Shown here in pieces: positions 46,075-58,500 of a stretch of DNA of 64,000 nt. The stretch spans positions 11,098,001-11,162,000 of the forward strand of contig NC_053183.1 of NCBI RefSeq assembly GCF_905163445.1, given 5' to 3'. Numbering within the stretch: position 1 is the stretch's first letter; the number at the start of each line of letters is the position of its first letter. The notes under the pieces were generated by a model that was given only the letters and a program-made list of their open reading frames with translations, ran no database searches and was not told where the DNA came from. Position numbers and translations under genes: made by a program. Origin of the DNA: Pararge aegeria (lineage: Eukaryota; Arthropoda; Insecta; Lepidoptera; Nymphalidae).

Positions 46075-47419
46075 TATATGATATATATTATATGATATTA
46101 TATATACGGTATAATAAACATCACGTTTAACAGAACTACGAAACCCTGTTGAATGGGTTGAATGGCTTGAATGGTTGAGTGCATAGGTATATTTCATAAG
46201 GAATCATCATGTACAAATATTAAGTCAAAAGAAGAACATTTCTTTTTCCATCGAAGTTTACTTATGGCAATCCTATTGAAGATAAAAGACCGGCACGTGC
46301 ATAGTACCTACGCAACGCGACACGTACCTAATAGTGACAGGACTAAATTGATTTTACTTTTGAATGTGATGTTAGGGCTGCATCTGATTCCCTTCAGTAA
46401 AAACTGGCAGTGGCTTACGCAAAAATTATTAGCGCTTCGGTTTCCCAGATTAGTCTTTCTCTCTCTCTCTCTCTGAAGTATTATTTCGGTTTTAATTTAC
46501 ACGATGTCTATTTCTTAACTTACTATGATAAAAGGTGGTTCTTATATCCCGAGGCACAGCATTTCAAAGGTTTACAACCTTCACTGTGAAAGTCTCACCA
46601 TAGCGAGTACGACTGAATGGCACTGCTAGCTTACACTCTGAGACCGGTGGTTGTAAAGATCGCCAGAACCGAGGAAGCGGAATTTTTAGCTTAAATATAA
46701 AGGAGTCTGAGGGTGAAAAAGGATAGAGATGAGTAGAAATAGCATATGGAAATCCCGGCTCTGTCTATTGTTTAGCCATATATAGTATATAGTATTTCAC
46801 GATATACACCGTCTTAACGTTTCCTAACAGAGTATGAAACTCAAGCTTTAATAACTGTGCCATTACTGTCAAACTGCCATTAAACCAAACCTGCGTATGA
46901 GAGTCAACCAAAAAAAACAAAAGTGCTATTTATTCATATTCTATAATTCTATAAATTAACAAAATTAAATAATATATACAAGTTACACGAAGTGGAAAGA
47001 CACCTACTGTACAAATCCTCTTTGGAAACGGCATTCAATATCATAGATATCACTTAATCAATACAACAATACACAAATAAAAATACGTGAACTAATTAAT
47101 AAAAATGTTAGTCAGTCTTAGAAACCACTAGACAAATTACAATTTAATAAAAAAACTTATTTCCTAATTAATAACAATGTAAATTATAAATTGACCAAAA
47201 AATAGATTACCTATATAACGAGCAATTATATTAATGTTCCTAGTATTGAAAGACGCCCCGGGGACTGTTTTGATTTTAAAAACTAGCGAAGGAAAACAGT
47301 AAGTATAAACAATATGCACGTTAAGGCTGCGCTAAGATGACGTGAAAACATTTGAGCGACAACCGCGTGACAACCGCTTGATCGCCGACCGATAATATAT
47401 ATTTCGATAATGATAAATG
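46075..47419. other. Intergenic, little recognised
   Basis: TA-rich run at 46075-46110 and a CT run at 46455-46475. Open frame 46171-46476 has no known motif. Confidence 0.4.
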
Positions 47420-47657
47420 TGATTGCCAACACAGCAAAATTTCCTTACTTATATTACAATAAAAAGGAAAATGTGTTTGATTGTTTGTCCTCTTTCAAGC
47501 CCTAAGCATGCAACCAATCAACTTGAACTTTTTGGCATAGAGTTAGTTGAAAGGACGGAGAGTAACATGGGCTATTTTTATCCCAACAAAGCGAACGGTA
47601 CCCACGGGATTTGTAACAAACGGTAATAAACGGACGAAGGACACGGGCTATAGCTAG
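47420..47657 (+). mobile_element. Helitron-like 3' end fragment
   Basis: Ends gaaggacacgggctatagCTAG followed by T. The part agtaacatgggctatttt resembles 7441-7560. The 5' end is not defined. Confidence 0.45.
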
Positions 47658-47679
47658 TGTTCAATACATTTTATCACCC

Positions 47680-47716
47680 GCGCGGACGCCAGCAGTTCTG
47701 GTTGTGGCGTCCGCGC
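47680..47716. repeat. 12-bp GC-rich perfect hairpin
   Basis: gcgcggacgcca at 47680-47691 and its exact complement at 47705-47716, with a 13-base loop. It follows the Helitron-like end by 23 bases. Confidence 0.9.
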
Positions 47717-48519
47717 AGTGTCCGCTTTGTCGTCTCGTGTTGATGAATTTAAATGCTGTAATGATACAATGTAATTTGTAAATCTCTTGAACTTACACAA
47801 ACTTACATATGCTTGTAATGCCATAATAGTCAACACAACTTTTTTTAATATCTAATAATAGACTATTCTTGAATGCAATCACACCTGAGTGTCTAGTGTG
47901 AAATTTTCTACCCACGACTTAGTTAACTACGATTTATATGGAATAAAAAGAGCGGCATCTAGTTACAATACTGTTACAACATAATGCAACACTAATCGCA
48001 GTTACCTTTAACGCGATCGAATTGGTAGAAAAAGTGCCATTTGGCCCTCTTATGGTAACTGATGATGAAGTATAAAGCCCAAAGTATAAAAGCGCGCATC
48101 TTATTAATTACGAATTCCAGAAATAGCAGCTTGCTAGTGTAAACTATCAATAGTAAATAATAAGACAATACTGAGATTACGTCAACCCTAAGCACTTAAT
48201 ATTTAATATACAAGGTAATTTGGAAAGGGGGTACTTTGAAACCAATTACAAAAGGGTCACAAAATAATTTTATGGTTGTCACCGCGTACTCGTTTTAATA
48301 AAAACTTTGCACTGTAGTTTCTTACTAAGATGTAAAACAATTTTTTTTTATCATGAATACTATAAATACCCAAATACCCCACCTGCCTAGTACCCCCCTT
48401 TCCAAGTAACTAAAGAAAGCTGTACAGTTTTATATTATGTATTCACAAACTTACAACTAGTGAATCAACTTAAGATAAATATATTAAGCATCTGTACATA
48501 ATTAGCACAAAAAAATCTA
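47717..48519. other. Intergenic, nothing recognised
   Basis: AT-rich; SINE B-like trace at 47870-47900 only. Confidence 0.4.
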
Positions 48520-49429
48520 TTATTGCCATTTCGTTTATTTAAAAGATTCAAATAAGTAAATATCGTTCATATGGTGTCTGAATTCTTATTAATATTTGTG
48601 CTCCCGCATCATAAAAATGTACGATTATACTGAGGCGAATACCGCGCGAGACACGGGATAGGAATCGCTTGCAGATTGCTCACACTGGCACGAGTCATTG
48701 CTCAAAATCGGGAAAGTACCGACTGGATTTCAGTATACATCGTTGCATTGCAGTTATTTATCTTTCCAAAAATTTAATGAGTTAATTAAGAAAAAACGTA
48801 TTTAAGTTAGAGGTAACTTTGAAAAATAGAAATTATAGAATACAACATTTCAGTCAATCGTGTAAAGCGGAAATATGGTTAATATATCTTTTCTCGCTAT
48901 GAGAACTTCACAGTTTATTATGTTCGAGTTTTTTCAAACTCATTTAGTAGCAATTCGTACTTTAGCTGGCGCATAACAAAAGCTTCGAAAATTAACAGTA
49001 TATTCAGTACATAGCAAAGCAAAAGCTTGCGGTTTTTAAAAATAGTTTATACTTTTCATAAACGCATGTACACTCTTCTTTTCTTTTGCTACTTACAATA
49101 ATAAAACTTCATCTTCAGAATAAAGTCGACCGTGAGGAACCGAAAATGCAGAAAGTGGTGGCATATTGAGAGGCTAAGCGAACGTGCGAAATTCGAAATT
49201 CCAAAACGTCATGTCCAACGCGGGATTAACCTCAGATTGATCACAGCTTAAATAAGTGATAGTTTTTCTAGCGCAAATAAATCGAAGTTACGTTACGTTA
49301 GGTAATCAAATTCGATAGTCAGCAACTGGATATTATAGGACTTTCCTTTGCTTGATTTGGTTGATATAAATCGTTTGCCAGTGCTATAAAGTCAATATAA
49401 ACAGTTTAGTTTATCAATCTAATTGTAAG
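48520..49429 (-). other. EXTL3 3'UTR region
   Basis: AT-rich, no repeat recognised. On the minus strand AATAAA hexamers are present near 48918-48913 and 48539-48534, either of which could be the polyadenylation signal. The exact end is not known. Confidence 0.3.
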
Positions 49430-49534
49430 TTATATAAATTTAAAACACTTTTGTTTGTCGTGAGGTATTCGCGTTTTGAATAGTACCGAATCCGCGCGAT
49501 ACTGCGTTGATAATAAAGGTGTATAACCCATTAC
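49430..49534 (-). CDS. botv: EXTL3 coding exon 10 (C-terminus and stop)
   Basis: Encodes VMGYTPLLSTQYRADSVLFK, TRIPHDKQKCFKFI and TAA, the typical end of the family. The acceptor is ctaacag above 49534. The first residues VMGY differ slightly from the VFGY I expect in relatives. Confidence 0.93.
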   Translation of the reverse strand, partial: VMGYTPLLSTQYRADSVLFKTRIPHDKQKCFKFI

Positions 49535-52500
49535 CTGTTAGAGAAGAGAGTAAAAACATAAATTATACGTGGTTTTCATACATAAATTTTAACACAATAC
49601 AGTATTTCATATATTTTGCATATCCATAAATAAATAAATAAATAAATATACTACGACAATACACACACCGCCATCTAGCCCCAAAGTAAGCGTAGCTTGT
49701 GTTGTGGGTACTGATGAATATTTTTATGAATAGTACCTATACATAAATACTTAGAATATTATACATATAAACACCCAGACACTGACAAACATTCATGCTC
49801 ATCACACAAACATTTTCCAGTAGTGGGAATCGAACCCACGGCCCTGGGCTCAGAAAGCAGGGTTGCTGCAAACTGCGCCAATCGGCCGTCGAATCCATAA
49901 CAATCCATAACAATGTTGACCCAGTTAATCTGTCCAATTTCTACTATTCACTGTTTAAAAAATATACCTAACAAAATTTTATTGATAGCTGGGTGTATCA
50001 GAAGCATCCTATAAGGAATGTCAGTGTGGTACGGCAGTATCAATTCCGAGTGAATTTCAGCTATCTAGACATTGCCCGGAGTTATTGTAGAGTTGGGTAG
50101 ATAAAAGAGGCTGTGGTTGGAAGTTTCAAAAATATCCGTACTCATTTTCTACGCGGCATCGTCCGGAACGATAAATATCATCACCAGATCGGAGCAGAGA
50201 TAAGTCGAAAGTAATACATTTAAGAGGTCGACATTGAACTATAGATGGTAGATATAGAACTAAACATTTTTTAAACTATGTAAGTCTCACCTGAGAGAAG
50301 AACTGTATGCATTTATGTCTTTCGTGGAAATGTGTTTCATCCGCTGACAGTGTCACCGGACAACCTGGGCAACGGAAAGTCCACCGCGACGTTACCTGAA
50401 ACCGAAGTCACTTGCAACCTAACATAATCATGATTGCCAACGAACATACGACAGGTAAAAACGCGTGATATATTTAAAAACGCGGTGAAATCTTATTATC
50501 TTGGTCATTAAGAAGAATTGTTTTTCTGTTTATTTATCCTATAAAGCTCTTTAATTGTATACCACAACATTAACATATACAAAATATAATAAAAACAGAA
50601 ACATAAAGAAAGAAGTAGAATACAAAAAGCGGCCTTATCGCTTAATAGCGATCTGCCAGGCAAGCTTTGAATTAGGAAAAAAAAAGAAGAGAATAGACGG
50701 CTGGTGGTACAAATTTTTAAAATATATAGATGCGAATAACTACATACTAATACATATTTATATTTATTTATTTCAAATATTTTTTTATGTGTAATTTTTG
50801 TTTATGTATTTGTATGTAGTTATTGTAATGTAGGTGTATAATAATTTTACACCACTTATTTGTTCTCACTCGCGTTGTGCTAATCCTAAGCCTGACAGAG
50901 ATCGCTTCTAAGCGATAAGGCCAAGGCTGCCTTTTGTATTCTACAGGCAAAAGGCAGCCTTATCGTCTAGAAGCGCTTAGTAGCGAGTAGACCTCTAATC
51001 TTTGTGTTTCTTTTTATTCTTTCTTTACTTTCCTCACTGTGGTGTTCGAATAAAGAGTTTAAATAAATAATTTTCAGATTGGTAGACCTCACACCTTTTG
51101 GAGAACGAACTCTCAAGCATGCAGGTTTCCCCGCAATGTTTACCTTCATCGTGAAAGCGAGTGATATTTGAAATTTCTTAAATTTAAAGAAAACAAACAT
51201 AACTCCAAAACGTTAGTTAGTTCGCCTAGGATCGAACTCGGTCACCGTTTACACTGCTTAATATAATAATTATCAAACAGGAAATAATGTTTCTTTGAAA
51301 CAAGAGATGCAACATTGCTTTTTTAATATGCATTTTTTTATATGCATTTTTAATTTACAAAAATTGATAATTCCTCTAAGTGTAGGTAAAAACACTAATA
51401 AAAAATTATAAAAATATCCAAAAAGCAATGTGTCATCTCTTGTTTCAAACGTGTCTCATTGTAAAATGGAATGTTTCCTACTAGATGACACTACAGTCGC
51501 TATAAGACTGATGTGAAAGGCATATACTAATTTTCGGCAGCGTGTTTTCCGAAATTTTTTATATGCATTTTAAATTTACAAAAATTGATATTTCCTCCAA
51601 GTGTAGGTAAAAACACTAATAAAAAATTATAAAAAGGGTGTATTAATAATTGTGGCATATCGACGAAATTGTTCTTTGTGTATCCCGCTACGACATTTGA
51701 AAGATGATGATCAGGTGAATGTCACGTTCAATAAGATCGCAAATGTCCAAGATGTCCGACTATTTGGTATAGGCACTTCTGTTTACCTTGACCGGCGGTT
51801 TCCGTGTGATGTGCGCGACGAGGAAGTTCATTGCAATGTCCTCACAGTTCATGTACTCGTCAACGTAATCACGCATGGCGGCCGGCAGTGAGTGCCAGTA
51901 CGCCCACAGGTAGTAGCGGTGCACGAACGCCGCGCCCGTCAGAACCATGCTCAGCTCGCAACTAAACATTACAGTACTCGGCGTTTATTTCATCAATAAA
52001 CTATGCGTAACAGTACACGGCAACTCTTTCATCAATAACATAAAGGTACACGGCTATTATTTTATCAATAAAAACGCTACAGCACACGGCGACTCTTTCT
52101 CTCTCTCTTTTTCATCAATAAACTAAACGTAGCACTGCGACTCTTTCATTAATAACCTAGACGTTACATCACACCACGTTTCTTCCATCTATAAACTAAA
52201 CGACAGTACACGGCAACTCTTTCATCAATAACATAAAGGTACACGGCTATTATTTTATAAATAAAAACGCTACAGGACACGGCGACTCTTTCTCTCTCTC
52301 TTTTTCATCAATAAACTAAACGTAGCACTGCGACTCTTTCATTAATAACGTAGACGTTACAACACACCGCGATTCTTACATCTATAAACTAAACGACAGT
52401 AAACGGCAACTCTTTTATCAATAAACTTAACACTACAGTACACGGCAACTCTTTCACCAATAAACTAAACGTTGCACTGACTCCTCCATTAATAACCTAG

Positions 52501-55500
52501 ACGTTACAACACACCGCGTTTCTTTCATCTATAAACTAAACCGCAGTACACGGCAACTCTTTCATCTATAAACTAAACGCTAACGTACACAGCAACTCTT
52601 TCATCAATAAACCAAACGTTGCACTGAGACTCATTCATCAATAAACTTAACGCTATACAGTACACAACGACTTTTTGATCAACAAACTAAACGTTGCAGT
52701 ACACTGCGAATCATTCATAATGCGATTTAAGAAAGCTTAAATGTTATGAAGATAGGCTTGAAAATATGGAATAAGACGAATGTGCCTTCAATAACAATCT
52801 GTAAGTATGTTTCAAAGTATTAATAACCTGTAATTTGAATTGTATAGGAATCCATTGTTAAAATTGAGGTCCCACGCGTGGTATCTGCCAGGAAATCCGA
52901 CGATCCGATCGCGATGTTCACGCCACACTCTGAAAATGTTTATTTATTTAGTACTAACTGTTAGCCGCTATCTTTGTCCACTTTTATTATGGTTTGTACA
53001 TATCCCGTATTAACTGTTTGTTTCCTGGGATAACAAGTAGCCTATTTTATTCTTCGCCCTTTTAACTCACTCTAAAAAACAAGTTGATTAGTAAGGGCGT
53101 GAAGGATGGACCCAAAATACAATTCACAAAATAATTTAAACTTGATAGCAATGAGGATATAAACACAATGTTTTAACTTTTGCTCAATATGTATGGACAA
53201 AGAGTATACTCTTAATTATGTACGTACGTTACGAGTATTCTGATCGTAATCCGTATAATACAACAAACTTAATAAGGGTTTTTTAATCTTATCGGTATCA
53301 ATATTAATGTCTATGTTATTACAACAAACTTGGCTGGGCTTTTTGTTGTTACCTGTCTTAATTGTAAGCGGTGTTAGCTCAGTGGGTAGGACTTCGACTT
53401 TACTTCCTGTGAGCAGAATTAAAAATACAACACGCAACTCTAATTTTCCTAAGTTATGTGCGTTTTAAACAATTAAAATATCACTTTCTTAATGCCTGAG
53501 AGTTCGCTATAATGTTCTCAAATGTGTGTGCAGTCCACCAATCCGCACTAGGCCAGCGTAGTGGGCCTTAACCCCTTTTCATTGTGAGAACAATGCTTTG
53601 GACCGGTAATGAGTTGATATGAAGACAACGAATATAAATGTCTATTTTAATGTCTTACCTGAACGCAAAAACGATTTCGTCGTGTCTCAAGTGTGCGTCG
53701 TCGTCAACACACAGCACCGCTTCGGTCTCGATCACGTTGTACGGCAAGAATCGGTTGTTGAGGGAGTTCCGCGACGCTCGCACTACTGCCACAGGTGCCC
53801 CGGACTCCGGCCACGCCTGCATCGCCGTGGGCGCGGTCACGCCGTTCCAGACCACCACCACCTGGCAAAAACAGTTCACTTGACGATGCCCTGTTTTAAT
53901 AAACGTCTTCCTATCTAGTCTTTAATTCCTTTGTCCATTTGTCGATATGTCTGGTGCAGTGGTGAGCTCTATGTAAATAGGAGGTCCTATCCCCGATAAA
54001 GGGCATTTTGGGAATTTATAAAAAAAAAATATCAAGAGTAAAAAATTACTTATAGTACCATTCACTAGGCTACATAAAATTGGTAATTGATTCAAGGGAT
54101 ATTTTATATTATTTTATAATAAATCACCGATCAGTTTAAAAAAAAGGAAGAAAAATCCTATTATATTAGTATCTATTACTAATATTTTCCGACCGATTTT
54201 TTATCGATATTTTAGGTTGGGTGTGAATTGCTCTAACTCCTAAATAAATAGTTAAATATTTATTGTCTTTGAGATGGTGATAACAAAGAAATTACCCGGT
54301 TAAGTTTGTTGTGGGCTCTTCTTAGACCAGGGCCCATTTTAGGTTTAAGTTGGCGAACGTAGCTTTCACCATAACCTCACAATTATATAAACATATATTA
54401 ATGAATGCTTCAACATTGCCTATGATAAGCCCACACGAATAAAGAATATCTGAATTTGAATTTATGATTTCTTTTTTTCTGTGGTCCGGTCTGGTGAGTC
54501 CTTGGCCGTCATTTCCTCTCTACCGGCAAAGACGAGCCGACGAGCGATTTAGCGTTCCAGTGCGTCGCGTAGAAACTGATTAAGGAATGACGTTAATATA
54601 ACTGCCCTACCTCTTTAACAGGTAACACCCGTTGCTACCATAGAAAGTATCACTAACCGCCCGATATTATGATTGTCAAGGGCTGACTTGTAGTCGTATA
54701 TAAAATAAATGAAAAACTTCTACCAAAGTAATATCTACAGTCTGCGAGCATGGAGCATAAGGATGGAAAAAATATCCAAATAATAATTATATGATAAAGT
54801 GTATCAACGTATCGTACTCGTTTTTTCCAGAAACCGGATACGGATAACTGTAGCAAAATGAAAACGCTAAGAGGCGAGTATAGCATGTTGCGAATCGGAA
54901 AGGGGCTAAGCAATCGGTCAAGTAAGTATAGTATAAATTAAAAAAAACCCGATGACATTCCTTACCTTGTTCAGATACGGTAAACCTCGTAGTCGCGCTA
55001 AAGCGGCTGCCAACACTGCTTCTCTTTCATAGGTTAGTATCACTATAGTGAACTGTTCTCTTGGTCTGTCACCGCCGAGTGCTTCGCTAAACTCCTTCCC
55101 GGAGCCACCTGCGCCCGCGCCGATCGGACGGAAACCAGCCGCTGATCCCATAAATCGCGCTTCAGAAGTTACCGGTGGATCCCAAGGCAACTGTGGGTAT
55201 AGAGCAAACGGCTCGCCCCATTCATTCCACAGTTCGTATCCGTGCAACAGGGCTAATGAATAATTTCTACGGTAAGCTGGACTCGGATACGGAGCTTCCG
55301 ACGGCCCTAGAGTCTCTTCAGGTTCTGTGTCGACGGCGGGTGGCTCCAGTTTTGGCGGGTAGTAAGACTCATTAAATGCAGGAACCCCGGAAGTCGCGAT
55401 AGCCGGCTGAGCTGGTATATTCAACCGAGTTCGTATCGTCGCCAGCAATGAATCCATACTGGCCTGCACTGAACTCAAATAGCGCTCCCACAAAACACGA

Positions 55501-58500
55501 CCCTGCCTTCGGAAGGTAAGAAGGTCTGCATCCGACAGAGCTCGAAGTAGAAAATGCAACTCCGTCACCCGAGCTTTTGGAAGAGACAAAGTCGCCCGAC
55601 GCCAATCGAGCACTTCATCAAAGGGCAAGCGGATTCGATCACCACCCAAAATTAAGGGTATCGCACCAGACCGCAACGCTTCGTATAAGCGAGCTTGCAA
55701 AAGAGCCGTTGTGGCATAATTATTATCGGCTGGAGCTAGTATCAAAACAAAGGTGGAATCTCTCAAAATTGATCTTCGCGATCGATCGGTGCCGCATAGT
55801 GTCCAGTCGCCAATATGAATCACGGCTCGCCTCTCTATCGGCGGATCGCACTCAAATTGCAAGTAAAACACATCGGACGAAGGAGCCTCTTTCGCAGTTT
55901 TTTGAAGCGTGTCAATAAGAAATTTATCATTATCTACACTTGATCCTGCAGGCAGTGGTGTTTGCGAACCCTGAAAACTAAATTTTGCTTTTGAATGGAT
56001 ACTAAGATTTAATTCTATGGTCTTTTCTTAAGCTGCATACCTACCTAAGTATGTATTTGCGTCGTGCGGGTGCTATTGGAGCACAATCCACCCATACGTC
56101 TCCACCTGGAGGCCCAAGAGCAGGTGGAGTTACAAGATCAAAACTCGGCCGATACTGTTGCATAGTAAATGTAGATTGGGCGATCATAGCTCTCCCTGTA
56201 GAAGCAGTGTGAAATGCATCTCCAGAACCGACTGACAGCTCCCGTCGGGCCAAGTTCAACAGCACGTGATTACGACCATCACCACCCCAATACGGTAAGC
56301 TTTTTATAGCACTCTCGTTCAACGACAACTTGTACGTATCTGTTGTTGAACTGAAATATAAAATATCCAATTTCAACTTATCAATATAACAAAGTGGAAT
56401 TGCAGTAGATCTCGCAAGAGCAAACCTTTTTTTCACCTACTTTTTTTCAATCTTAATGACAACCACATCCGAAATGTCTAAAAATAAGAAAATGAAGGAA
56501 GACCTTCGTGCGTCCAATGCAACTAACTTGTGCGTCAGACCAAATTATTTGATATTGAAAATTATGCTCTCGCGAAAATCTGCGATAAACGATTAAGTAA
56601 TATAACAGAACAAAACCTTACGAGGGGCTTTTATCCAGAGGAAATCCTTCGCCAACCAGCACAAGATAAACACATGCTTCATTAGGATTGTGCGTCAAAT
56701 GAGAATTGTAGCTTAGCGTTTGTCGCAAAGTCGTTTTGAGAAAGCCATCCACTTCAGCACCAACTAGCGGGGAGAATTTCTCGGGATCGTAGAAGTAGAT
56801 TGGGAAACCGGAAGTTAGGGAACAACGGGAATGATCAAAGCACGAATGCATACGACAATGGACTTCTGATGCGGAACTGATAGGCGGAAGAATGGGAGGC
56901 AGTTGTGTGTGAAGGATTTGAGTAGGCGGAGCCAATTCCGGGGAATCTCTACGGATAGCCTCTAGTTGTGCAAGACGTGCCTGGTCTGCGGAAACGCGTA
57001 ATCTTTGCAATTCAGCAGTTGCTCGCGCGTACTCCGCTTTAACACTATCTGATTTAGCACTTGCAGCTGCCGCTTCTCTTTGCAATTTTCCCCGCTTTTC
57101 CTCTAATTCCCGCAGTTCCGTTGACACTGAAGCCTTGACATAATAAAAATAAAAATGGATTACATACTGTATTTATTCAACATGATTATAATAGAAAGTT
57201 TAGGTTATCCAAAAATTGGGCCAACAGTTTTAACACAGTTGAGTTTTCTGTTAGTTAATAAACATTCAGTAGGTACCAAAGTTTGTAAATGGGCGGTATC
57301 TACCACTGAGCTTCGGAGAGCATGTTAAACCACCCGTCCCAGTTGTTGTCGCAGTAGCCTGCATTGAAGCAGAATTGCGGATGTACCGGCTATACCCTAA
57401 ACCCTCGAAAGGAAGCTCGTACCAAGCAATGCGACCTAAATTTAGCTAAGGATGACGATTATTACTATACAAACATATGCTTACTAACTAGGAGAGCTGG
57501 CTGTAGCAGTATGGACAAACTATAAAACTTTAAAATGAGTTTGACAATGAATTCTGACGAACTGTTATCATACTCGAAAACAGCTTGGCACATGCTGATA
57601 CTTATGGTTCTTAAAAAACAATTTAGATGCTAATAAAATAATGTTCTAAAATATCGAGATTCTTACCTTAATCCGAAGCATCTCCTCAATTCTAATTTTA
57701 AGATCCACCACATTTGTTGTTGACAAATCACCCAATGCTTCAAGAGTGTGCCGCATATTATTAGCACCCAAGGACATAGATGTAGTAGTTTCATACTGGG
57801 AACACAGAAAAATGTTTATTGCCATTTCATTCATCATGTAGTAACCTGAGTAGTAGAGCTTTTTGCCACAGAGCTTGTACGGGAAAGTAATACAGCCATG
57901 CTTATTTCTGCACCGATGCAGCATTGAAGTGTGTTTGCCGGTGTAATTACATGCACATGAGGATTAACGCCAACACCTCTGGTTGATAGACACACATGCT
58001 ATATGAAGTGTTGATCTGTTTAAAGGCAGTGGATGGCCACTTACCAGGAAAAAGCTGTGCGATCGATATATAAACTTAGATCACGCGAATCCCTTCGTAC
58101 AAAATTTAAAGAAATAGGTATACTTACAGTAGCCTCGCAATATGTTTATAATAATATTATCTTTATTAAACAAAACATAAGTAATTATAAACAAAAAGTC
58201 GATATAAACAGTCGACTAACTAGAAACGGACATAAATTAGTGATATCTGCATATCGTCTGAGAAAAGTACAGAAATCCTTTGTGGGGATGGGTATATGCT
58301 TTTATAACATGATACCGAAGGTAATAGATCTACCTTTACCTAAGTTTAAAAAATATATTAAAACACATTTAATAAATCGTGGTTACTACACGATTGATGA
58401 ATTCGTAAACGTCAAGGCTGCTTGGAAGCAGGTCACTCCACTCTCATCTCTCACAAAACAGAAAAATTCTAAAGATTGTTAAACTTTAAAATGATGTTGG

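Noticed and set aside
47654..47836. 60-codon frame over the GC-rich hairpin
   Set aside because: The frame is explained by the hairpin and Helitron end; no conservation argument available.
51962..52718. Possible CRISPR-like array
   Set aside because: Units are degenerate and directly tandem without unique spacers, in a eukaryotic intron; it is a minisatellite.
53369..53440. Possible tRNA gene (ggtgttagctcagtgggtagg)
   Set aside because: It is the head of a SINE C: the acceptor stem does not close and the body matches other copies. The same holds for tRNA-like stretches at 33224, 16790-16821, 38770-38827 and 49860-49890.
54918..55871. A 317-codon minus-strand open frame that could be taken as a single-exon gene
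   Set aside because: It is exon 5 of EXTL3 (true limits 54966-55977) plus read-through into the intron; splice sites and family resemblance on both sides fit.
56618..57127. 169-codon frame starting at an internal GTG/ATG-like codon
   Set aside because: It is EXTL3 exon 3; the start is not real because coding continues upstream to the acceptor at 57134.
58033..58482. 149-codon open frame as a host gene
   Set aside because: Matches the reverse transcriptase end of the LINE at 3902-4635, is 5'-truncated and followed by the LINE 3' tail.
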